Below are positions 23,440 to 30,023 of a stretch of 32,765 nt of DNA, in pieces. The notes under the pieces were generated by a model. It was not told where the DNA came from. It worked only from the letters and a program-made list of their open reading frames with translations, and did no database searches. The position numbers were made by a program, and so were the translations under genes. The DNA comes from Spirochaetota bacterium. Lineage in GTDB: Bacteria; Spirochaetota; UBA4802; UBA5368. The DNA lies in assembly GCA_017998475.1 (NCBI GenBank), contig JAGODA010000001.1, forward strand, positions 1 to 32,765, written 5' to 3'. The stretch's first letter is position 1; the number at the start of each line of letters is the position of its first letter.

Positions 23440-25395
23440 ATGAACGAGGTGTTCGGCGGCAGCGGCATACTGTCCTCGATCGACGGGCGTTTCGAGCCGC
23501 GCGAGGAGCAGTCGCGTATGGCCGATTTTATCCTGGAGGCCCTGTGTGACGGCACCGGCTGTTTTGTGGAGGCCGGAACCGGCGTCGGAAAAACCCTCGC
23601 GTATCTCGTGCCGGCGATACGTTATTGCATTGAAAACGACAAACGTCTCTGGGTGAGCACCGAGACCCGCGCGCTCCAGAAGCAGCTTCTTGAAAAGGAC
23701 ATCCCGATCGCGCGGGAGATCATGCGCCGACTTATCGGCAGGGAGTTCGGTTACGAGCTCTGCATGGGAAGCGCCAACTATCCCTGCCGTCGCCGCTTCG
23801 AGGCGCTCCTGGAGCGGGGCGAGTTCCACAGAGCCGAGCTTTCCTGGCTGGAGGAACTCCGGGCCCTTATGGACCGTGGAGGGCCGGTCAACCGGTTCGA
23901 CTCGCGGATGCCGCAGTCGCTCTGGGCGCGCGTCTCGCGTGAGAGCGACGCCTGCGGCATGTTTGCCTGTCCCTTTTCATCTCAGTGCTCCTTTCAGATC
24001 GCCCGCAGGCGCTGGCAGCAGGCTGACGTGCTGATCCTCAATCATTATCTGTTCTTCGCGAACGTGGCTTCCGGTCGGACCTATCTTCCCGCGGCCGATG
24101 TCGTTGTCTTCGACGAGGCCCACTCGCTCGAGGATGTGGCCTCGGACCAGCTTGGTTTCTCCATCGGCTTTACCGGAATGATGGAGATAGCGGAGCGCTT
24201 TCACCGCCGGGGCCGCAGAAAAACGGTGCTCTCCAGGATAAAACGGGAGTCGCTGAGAAAGAAGGCGCTGGCCGCGCACGAGGCGCTGTTCACGGAAGTA
24301 CAGAGATATTTCGAATCGCTGCGAGCGCTTCTGCCCGCGGAGAAATCCTCCCACAGACTGAGGGAGCCCCTCGGTACGGGCGCGGAGATGATGGCCGCGT
24401 ATCGCGAATTCTACGCGTTGTTCGGCGATATCGACGAACAGATGGATGACGACCAGTATCGCGCGGAGTTCGATATAGCACGCTCCAGGCTCTTCTCGGC
24501 GGTCCAGGCTCTTTCGGCGGCCACCGCCTGCGAGGACGCGGGCTGGGTGTACTGGCTTGAACGGGGAGAGGGGGAACTCCTGGGCGACATCACCGTCAGG
24601 GGGCAGCCGGTCGATGTGGCCGAGATCATGGAGCGGGAGGTGTCCGGGCAGTACGAGAGCGTGGTGTATGTGTCCGCCACCCTCGCCGTGAACGGGGATT
24701 TTTCGTACATCGCGGGACGGCTTGGATCATCCGCTTACCGTTCGCTCCTCCTGCACTCTCCGTTCGACTACCGAAAACAGGCGGTCCTGCTGCTCAACCG
24801 CGAGGAGGGCGGTCCCGACGGCGACTCTTTCGCGGGCGACGCGGCGCGGATCGCGGCGGAGATAATCGGCCATCTCAACGGGAACTGCCTGTTGCTTTTT
24901 ACCTCCTACCGTATGCTCGAGGGCGTGCGCGGGCGCCTGGCAGACTTGATCGATCACCCGGTATTCGCGCAGGGGGAATACCCGGCATCGGAGGCGCTCG
25001 AGCGGTATCTCGAGGCGGGAGACGCCGTTCTGATGGGGACCCATTCCTTCTGGCAGGGGATAGACCTTCCGGGCGACCTCCTTCGGGGGGTAATAATGAT
25101 GCGCCTTCCCTTTGCCGTTCCCGACAGACCGCCGGTACAGGCGAGGATGGAACGCATCGAGGAGCGCGGGGGAAATCCCTTTTACGCGTTCCAGGTGCCC
25201 GCCGCGGTGCTGAGGTTCAAGCAGGGATTCGGCAGGCTCATCCGCGGGAAAAACGACAGGGGTGTGGTGGCGGTGCTCGATTCCCGGATCCTTACCAAGG
25301 CCTACGGCCGGTTTTTCATACGCTCACTCCCCGAATGCGCAGTGGCGCACTCGGTCGCTGAGATGAAACGGCTGTTTAAATCCCTTTCCGAATAA
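23440..25395 (+). CDS. dinG: ATP-dependent DNA helicase, DinG/YoaA (XPD-like) family
   Basis: This superfamily 2 5'-3' DNA helicase with an iron-sulfur cluster acts in DNA repair and resolution of R-loops and replication blocks. The 651-residue protein shows Walker A EAGTGVGKT (44-52), motif Ia WVSTETRALQKQL, the four cluster cysteines (Cys116 in NYPCRRR; Cys172, 177 and 183 in CGMFACPFSSQC), the DEAH box in VVVFDEAHS (225-228), then YVSATL, TSYRMLEGV, GTHSFWQGIDLPGD and the final QGFGRLIRG. No exonuclease domain is fused at the N-terminus, so it is of the E. coli DinG/YoaA type rather than the Bacillus type. The start has only a weak GGTGA upstream. Confidence 0.93.
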   Translation: MNEVFGGSGILSSIDGRFEPREEQSRMADFILEALCDGTGCFVEAGTGVGKTLAYLVPAIRYCIENDKRLWVSTETRALQKQLLEKDIPIAREIMRRLIGREFGYELCMGSANYPCRRRFEALLERGEFHRAELSWLEELRALMDRGGPVNRFDSRMPQSLWARVSRESDACGMFACPFSSQCSFQIARRRWQQADVLILNHYLFFANVASGRTYLPAADVVVFDEAHSLEDVASDQLGFSIGFTGMMEIAERFHRRGRRKTVLSRIKRESLRKKALAAHEALFTEVQRYFESLRALLPAEKSSHRLREPLGTGAEMMAAYREFYALFGDIDEQMDDDQYRAEFDIARSRLFSAVQALSAATACEDAGWVYWLERGEGELLGDITVRGQPVDVAEIMEREVSGQYESVVYVSATLAVNGDFSYIAGRLGSSAYRSLLLHSPFDYRKQAVLLLNREEGGPDGDSFAGDAARIAAEIIGHLNGNCLLLFTSYRMLEGVRGRLADLIDHPVFAQGEYPASEALERYLEAGDAVLMGTHSFWQGIDLPGDLLRGVIMMRLPFAVPDRPPVQARMERIEERGGNPFYAFQVPAAVLRFKQGFGRLIRGKNDRGVVAVLDSRILTKAYGRFFIRSLPECAVAHSVAEMKRLFKSLSE

Positions 25396-25417
25396 GCGCC
25401 GGGTGACGGGTGATTAC

Positions 25418-25442
25418 GCAAGTACCCGGAAATATTACTTGC
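25418..25442 (+). promoter_or_regulatory. Inverted repeat upstream of the MarR gene (candidate operator)
   Basis: GCAAGTA (25418-25424) and TACTTGC (25436-25442) form a perfect 7-bp inverted repeat with an 11-bp AT-leaning spacer, 31 bases upstream of the MarR-family start. MarR dimers usually bind such palindromes near their own promoter, so autoregulation is a reasonable inference. The site is not repeated exactly ahead of the AOR gene. Confidence 0.5.
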
Positions 25443-25473
25443 AAAATGGAAATAAATATGTCAGTATTCCTCC

Positions 25474-25980
25474 ATGGAGAAAAAACCATCATACAGAACG
25501 CCGAAAATACCGCTCGGGCGACGCGAGCTCGACGAGGCGCTCTTTCTGGCGCTCAGGGCGGTCTATCTCTTCGAGCGTTCCAAGGTCGAACACTTCGAGC
25601 TCTCCTTCGAGGAGATATATCTGCTGCAGTACCTGCGGCGCACTTCACCCTCCAAGATGAGCGCGATAGCCGGGGAGATGGGAATACCCGTCAGCACGGC
25701 AACCCGGCTGGTGGCGCGGATGTGCCGCATGCGCCTTGTGAACCGATGGAGGGACGGGGCCGACGGGCGCATCGTCAACGTGTCGCTTACCGATAACGGG
25801 GAGGCGGCCGTATCGGCCGTAGAGCGCCACACCTTCGAGGTGATCAGCGCGAACGTGAGACGCTTCACAAGCGAGGACATCGCGGCATTCATCAAAACGG
25901 CGCAATGCCTTGGAGATATTCTGGGGGCGGAACCCGTGCCGCGGCCGAAAGCCGCGGGCGGTAAAATAGATCACGCGTAA
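25474..25980 (+). CDS. MarR-family transcriptional regulator
   Basis: The 168-residue protein has the winged-helix layout of MarR. A helical dimerisation region includes ALFLALRAVYLFERSKVEHF. The DNA-binding segment LSFEEIYLLQYLRR, KMSAIAGEMGIPVSTATRLVARM and LVNRWRDGADGRIVNVSLTDNG contains the characteristic DxR in the wing (DGADGRI), and a C-terminal helix returns to the dimer interface. A Pro/Lys-rich tail follows. No ribosome site is obvious at the ATG, and no better in-frame start is seen. It heads a plus-strand set with the SDR (22 bases downstream), the unknown membrane-anchored protein and the AOR, which are its likely targets. The ligand is unknown. Confidence 0.9.
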   Translation: MEKKPSYRTPKIPLGRRELDEALFLALRAVYLFERSKVEHFELSFEEIYLLQYLRRTSPSKMSAIAGEMGIPVSTATRLVARMCRMRLVNRWRDGADGRIVNVSLTDNGEAAVSAVERHTFEVISANVRRFTSEDIAAFIKTAQCLGDILGAEPVPRPKAAGGKIDHA

Positions 25981-26002
25981 AAAACGCGAAGGAGGATGGC
26001 GG

Positions 26003-26815
26003 ATGAAGGATCTGAAGGGCAGGGTCGCCGTTGTGACAGGGGCGGCCATGGGAATGGGGAAGGATCTGTCGGCGAAACTGCTGAAGGAGGGCTGCAGGGT
26101 GGCGCTCGTCGACATAAACGCGAAGGAGCTCGCGAAGGCGGAGAAGGAGCTCTCGCGCCTGGGTGAATGCAGGTCCTATGCCTGTGACGTGTCCGACCGG
26201 AAGGCCGTATACGCGCTTGCAAAAAAAGTGGCAAGGGAGATGGGGACCGCTGCCGTACTGGTGAACAACGCCGGTATCGTACGCGCGAAAGAACTTCTGG
26301 ACCTGGACGATGACGCGATCGAGAAGACCATCTCGATCAACCTGACGGCCCAGTTCTGGACATGCAGGGCGTTTCTGCCGGCGATGATAGAAAAGGGGGA
26401 GGGACATGTGGTCAATGTGGCATCGGCCGGCGGCATCCTCGCGATACCGAACCTGACCGCGTATTGCGCGAGCAAGTTCGGCGTTGTGGGTTTTTCCGAC
26501 GCGCTTCGCCAGGAGATGAAGAAGAGGAAGCATCCGATCGGCGTGACCTATGTGTGCCCGAACACCGTGAACACGGGCATGTTCGAGGGCTCCACAATGG
26601 TGGCGGGTACGAAGATGCTGAGCTCCGATGAGGTGACAGGGAGGATTGTGCGGGCGATCAGGAAGAACACGGCGATGGTCGCGGTGCCGAATGTATCGGT
26701 GAAGTTTCTCACGCCGCTCACAAAACTCCTTCTGCCGATCAGTATTATGGACCGGTTGAACGCGATGCTGGGTATGGACACCTGTAACGATTCCTGGAAG
26801 GGAAGATCCTGCTGA
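26003..26815 (+). CDS. Short-chain dehydrogenase/reductase (SDR), NAD-type
   Basis: This is a classical SDR oxidoreductase of 270 residues with a Rossmann fold. The dinucleotide motif TGAAMGMG is at 12-19. Asp37 at the end of strand beta-2 (VALVDIN) favours NAD(H) over NADP(H). NNAG is at 88-91, catalytic Ser141 follows NVA, and Tyr154/Lys158 lie in AYCASK. The C-terminal part after residue 230 is hydrophobic and basic (LTPLTKLLLPISIMDRL), common in SDRs that handle lipids or associate with membranes. GAAGGAGG precedes the ATG. It lies between a MarR regulator and an unknown membrane protein and upstream of an aldehyde oxidoreductase, so an alcohol/aldehyde or hydroxy/keto substrate is plausible but not shown. 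Confidence 0.92.
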   Translation: MKDLKGRVAVVTGAAMGMGKDLSAKLLKEGCRVALVDINAKELAKAEKELSRLGECRSYACDVSDRKAVYALAKKVAREMGTAAVLVNNAGIVRAKELLDLDDDAIEKTISINLTAQFWTCRAFLPAMIEKGEGHVVNVASAGGILAIPNLTAYCASKFGVVGFSDALRQEMKKRKHPIGVTYVCPNTVNTGMFEGSTMVAGTKMLSSDEVTGRIVRAIRKNTAMVAVPNVSVKFLTPLTKLLLPISIMDRLNAMLGMDTCNDSWKGRSC

Positions 26816-26832
26816 CGGAGAAGGAAGAGACA

Positions 26833-27495
26833 ATGAAAGCGATAAAATGGATTGTGATCGTTATCGGAGCGGTTTTCGTGTGTAACATCCTGTTGACCGG
26901 TGTCAACATACTTCAGAAGGGCGGCTCCTACAAGGGGGCGAGCATGGAAGAGATTCTCGGCGTTTCGCCCGAGAAGGCGACGGCGGCCGATATCGAGCGC
27001 CTCGGCAAGGCCGAGGTGTTTCAGCTGTTTTACGCCGCCCGAACGCCCTCGTTTGCCTCGATGAAGGGTGAATACCGGGCCAGGACACTTGCGGTGGGGA
27101 TAATGGCGGCAGGGGCCGATTTCTTTACCCACAATTTCTTCGGTCCAGGACGCTGGGAAGGAAAGGCGTTCTTTCCCTTCGGGAACGATAAAGGGTGGGG
27201 GTACAATCTCTTCAGGGTCGTGGGCGTGGACGGCAGGGAGGCGATTGTACGAACACGAAAAATGGATACTTTTATCGGCCGGTCTCTCATTGACGACAAG
27301 TCCTCCTTTCACCTGGTCTACAGTCCGTATAATGGAGGCGCGGTTAAATCGATGCGGGACGAGATTCGCATGATCAACGACAGGCTCTATCTGGGGATGG
27401 GGCATATGGCCCTGGGAGGCGGGCCGGTCAATCCGGCGCCGTTTATCCTGATCGGTCCGGCGGAAAGGTGGATTGGGCTTGACAATGACAAATAG
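26833..27495 (+). CDS. Membrane-anchored protein of unknown function in the AOR cluster
   Basis: I do not recognise this 220-residue protein. It has an N-terminal hydrophobic anchor (about 5-23, WIVIVIGAVFVCNILLTG) and the rest should be periplasmic. The body has FFTHNFFGPGRWEGKAFFP, KGWGYNLFRV and near the end LYLGMGHMALGGGPVNPAPFIL and IGPAERW, which suggests a beta-barrel, lipocalin-like fold for small hydrophobic ligands; this is a guess from pattern only. It lies 17 bases after the SDR stop with GGAGAAGG before its ATG, so they share a transcript. Its last codons contain the -35 box of the promoter facing the AOR gene. Confidence 0.7.
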   Translation: MKAIKWIVIVIGAVFVCNILLTGVNILQKGGSYKGASMEEILGVSPEKATAADIERLGKAEVFQLFYAARTPSFASMKGEYRARTLAVGIMAAGADFFTHNFFGPGRWEGKAFFPFGNDKGWGYNLFRVVGVDGREAIVRTRKMDTFIGRSLIDDKSSFHLVYSPYNGGAVKSMRDEIRMINDRLYLGMGHMALGGGPVNPAPFILIGPAERWIGLDNDK

Positions 27496-27507
27496 TTACT
27501 GAATAAT
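27479..27507 (+). promoter_or_regulatory. Sigma-70 promoter upstream of the AOR gene
   Basis: A perfect TTGACA (27479-27484, inside the last codons of the preceding gene) is followed after exactly 17 bp by AATAAT (27502-27507). A perfect TATAAT also occurs at 27513-27518 but has no matching -35. The AOR gene therefore likely has its own start of transcription near 27514, with a leader of about 120 nt. Confidence 0.6.
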
Positions 27508-27532
27508 GTTCATATAATTAATACTATTCATT

Positions 27533-27589
27533 CCACCCGCCGGTTATATCGGGGCACGAGAGTATTGTTTTCGATGCCCCGGCGGGTGG
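27533..27589 (+). promoter_or_regulatory. Structured leader of the AOR gene
   Basis: CCACCCGCCGG (27533-27543) and CCGGCGGGTGG (27579-27589) form a perfect 11-bp inverted repeat. An alternative inner pairing GGGGCA (27551-27556) with TGCCCC (27575-27580) competes for the same right arm. Two mutually exclusive stems in a 5' leader are the hallmark of a switching RNA, but I recognise no known riboswitch consensus. The repeat could instead be a protein-binding site. No T-run follows. Confidence 0.45.
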
Positions 27590-27635
27590 GCCCGGTTTCA
27601 GGTGACTATCGATCGGTTGAATTATGGAGCGTGAC

Positions 27636-29549
27636 ATGGCAAGCAGGTACAGAGGGTATACGGGCAGGCTGTTGCAGGTTGATCTGGGCACGGGACAGGT
27701 TTCCGAATATCATGTGTCGGATGAGGACAGGGAACGATTTCTCGGCGGCAGGTTCCTGTCTACCAAGATCCTGTGGGACACTCTGGCTCCGGGAATCGAT
27801 CCGCTGTCACCGGAGAACGTTCTTCTTGTAATGACGGCGCCCCTTACCGGAACAGGGGCTCCGTGCACCAGCAGGTTCGATATTTCCGCCAAGAGCCCCC
27901 AGACCGGCGCGATCGGCCATTCTAACAGCGGAGGCAATTTCGGTATATACCTCAAGCGCTGCGGACTCGACGGCCTGCTTGTCCGCGGGCGGGCGCCCAA
28001 ACCGGTGTATCTGGCCATCGACGAAAACGGAGTTCAGATAAAGGACGCCTCGGGACTGTGGGGCATGGACACCGAAAAGGCCCAGCACGAGCTTATCGAA
28101 CGCCACGGCAAGGGCGGCACCATCGTGATAAGCCCCGCCGGGGAGCACCTGGTAAAATTCGCGGCGATCGTTTCGCAGGAGCGTCTCCACGGGCGCACCG
28201 GCATGGGCGCGGTGATGGGGTCGAAAAACCTGAAGGGCATGGTGGCGGTCGGTAACGGGAAGATCGAACTCGACCGCCCCGGGGAATACAAGGATCTGGT
28301 AAAAAAATGGACTAGGATGCTTAAGGAGCACCCCGCCACGGGCGAGGCCGCGCCCCGTTACGGAACCGCCGGTTTCCTCACCGCGCTCTCGCTTCGCAAC
28401 GCGCTGCCGACAAAAAATTTCAGCGCGGGAAGCTATAAGGACGCCGCGATGATCGGCGGCGAGCGGCTGGCGGAAGAATTCCTGGTGAAGAACACCGGTT
28501 GTCTCTCATGCCCCATCCGCTGCGGGCGGGTTGTCGTCGTCGACGGGCGGGAGGTGAAAGGACCCGAATACGAGATCCTCTGCCTGCTGGGGTCGAACAT
28601 GCTCATCAACGACATGGAGGCGATTTTCCGGTGGAACCTCGAGCTGGATCTGCTCGGCATAGACTCAATAAGCACGGGCACGGTACTGGGATTCGCCGCC
28701 GAGTTGAACGAACGGGGGTTGTGGAAGAACGGCATCGAGTTCGGGAAGAAGGAAAACATTTCGGAGGTGCTTCGCGGCATCGCCTATCGTGAGGGGATCG
28801 GCGCCGATCTCGCCGAGGGAGTGCGTTTCCTCGCCGGCAAATACGGCGGTGAGGAATTCGCGCCGCATGTAAAAGGCCTGGAGCTCGCGGCCTATGAGCC
28901 GCGCGGGGCCGTTGGCCACGGGCTGGGCTACGCCACGGCGAGCCGGGGAGCCTGCCACCTGGACGGAGGCTACCTTATCTACTTCGAAGCGACCGGGCCC
29001 GTGACGCTCGATCCCTTCCATTACCGCTCGAAACCGGGCTGGGTGGTGCTCGATCAGAACCTGCTGGCAGCCATCAGCGCCGGGGGGAACTGCCTGTTCA
29101 CCTCATGGACATTCGTGCCTCCCGTCGCCTTCAAGGTGCCCGGGAGCAAGCTGCTTTCATCGATCATCACCGGAATCCTCACCCACTCGTGGGCGCTCGT
29201 GGACGCGCTTCTGCGATACCCGAAAATTCTGAAGTTACATCTGCCCATGCTGCCGCATACCCGGGCGATCGAATACGCCACCGGAATGAAAATGGATTTC
29301 GGCACCTATTTCAGGGTCGGGGAACGCGGTTATACGCTGGAGCGGATGTTCAACATGCGCGAGGGGATCGGTGGTGATCAGGACAGGCTGCCGAAACGCT
29401 TCACCGATGAACGCCTTCTCCCGGATAAAAAAGAATCGGTGGTCCCGATGGGGAAAATGCTTCCGAAGTACTATCGACTGCGGGGCTGGGACCGGTCGGG
29501 GCAACCCACGGCCCGGACCCTCCGCAAACTCGGCCTGGACGGCCTGTGA
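27636..29549 (+). CDS. Aldehyde:ferredoxin oxidoreductase (tungsten/molybdenum AOR family)
   Basis: It oxidises aldehydes to carboxylates, or reduces acids, using a bis-tungstopterin or molybdopterin cofactor and one [4Fe-4S] cluster, with ferredoxin as partner. The 637-residue protein has the N-terminal AOR domain (GGRFLSTKILWD, SPENVLLVMTAPLTGTG, RFDISAKSPQTGAIGHSNSG) and cluster cysteines Cys289, Cys292 and Cys296 (CLSCPIRC). The fourth is Cys486 (GGNCLFTSW), spaced as in Pyrococcus AOR. QERLHGRTGMGAVMGSKNLK is a cofactor-binding stretch. The ATG at 27636 has GGAG six bases upstream and is preferred over one at 27624. No ferredoxin or cofactor gene is adjacent. An insertion after Cys486 (about 490-530) is rich in Leu and Pro. 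Confidence 0.95.
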   Translation: MASRYRGYTGRLLQVDLGTGQVSEYHVSDEDRERFLGGRFLSTKILWDTLAPGIDPLSPENVLLVMTAPLTGTGAPCTSRFDISAKSPQTGAIGHSNSGGNFGIYLKRCGLDGLLVRGRAPKPVYLAIDENGVQIKDASGLWGMDTEKAQHELIERHGKGGTIVISPAGEHLVKFAAIVSQERLHGRTGMGAVMGSKNLKGMVAVGNGKIELDRPGEYKDLVKKWTRMLKEHPATGEAAPRYGTAGFLTALSLRNALPTKNFSAGSYKDAAMIGGERLAEEFLVKNTGCLSCPIRCGRVVVVDGREVKGPEYEILCLLGSNMLINDMEAIFRWNLELDLLGIDSISTGTVLGFAAELNERGLWKNGIEFGKKENISEVLRGIAYREGIGADLAEGVRFLAGKYGGEEFAPHVKGLELAAYEPRGAVGHGLGYATASRGACHLDGGYLIYFEATGPVTLDPFHYRSKPGWVVLDQNLLAAISAGGNCLFTSWTFVPPVAFKVPGSKLLSSIITGILTHSWALVDALLRYPKILKLHLPMLPHTRAIEYATGMKMDFGTYFRVGERGYTLERMFNMREGIGGDQDRLPKRFTDERLLPDKKESVVPMGKMLPKYYRLRGWDRSGQPTARTLRKLGLDGL

Positions 29550-29909
29550 TTATTTGGGCGCCTTGATGTCGGCGATGGCCTCGTAGTCCGAGCTGAAGGT
29601 GTTGACGAAGTCGGAGATGCCGACGATGTCCATCACCTTCTGGAAGTGGCCGGTCAGGCCGACGAAGCTCACCTTGCCGCCGACCTCGTTGATGTTCTGG
29701 ATGATGTTGATCAGCGTCGCGATGCCGGCGGAGTTGATGTAGTTGGTTTTCTCGAAGTTGATGATGAGATACTTGGGATGGTACTTGTCCCTGAGTTTGC
29801 CGAAAACCCGCATAACCTCGGCATCCGCTTCGGATGTCATGTCGCCTTCTATTATAAGGATGGGAATGCCTTCCGTGTACTCAAACGTGACCTTATGTGC
29901 GGTAGCCAT
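29550..29909 (-). CDS. STAS-domain anti-sigma-factor antagonist
   Basis: The 119-residue protein is a single STAS domain of the SpoIIAA/RsbV type, which binds a kinase/anti-sigma partner when unphosphorylated. The expected phosphorylation site is Ser60 in TNYINSAGIATLINI. The beta-strand YLIINFEKTNYINS, the helix following it, and GGKVSFVGLTGHFQKVMDIVGI match the family. The ATG at 29909 has AGGAG upstream. No partner kinase or PP2C phosphatase gene is in the window, so the pathway is unknown; spirochaetes have several such antagonists. Its stop codon directly abuts the stop of the convergent AOR gene. Confidence 0.9.
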   Translation of the reverse strand: MATAHKVTFEYTEGIPILIIEGDMTSEADAEVMRVFGKLRDKYHPKYLIINFEKTNYINSAGIATLINIIQNINEVGGKVSFVGLTGHFQKVMDIVGISDFVNTFSSDYEAIADIKAPK

Positions 29910-29976
29910 CGCGCTCTCCTGCGAAAAGATTTTTGCGGGTCCGGGCCGTCTGTGTGTGTAGCCTCGTAAAAACCGC

Positions 29977-30009
29977 ATAATACATGGGCCATTTAAGGCC
30001 GACTGTCAA
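29977..30009 (-). promoter_or_regulatory. Possible promoter of the STAS gene
   Basis: On the minus strand a consensus TTGACA (30009-30004) precedes TATTAT (29982-29977), but the spacer is 21 bp rather than 17. The gap between the upstream helicase gene and this gene is about 115 bp with no terminator, so read-through is also possible. Confidence 0.3.
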
Positions 30010-30023
30010 GTATTATTCTTAGA

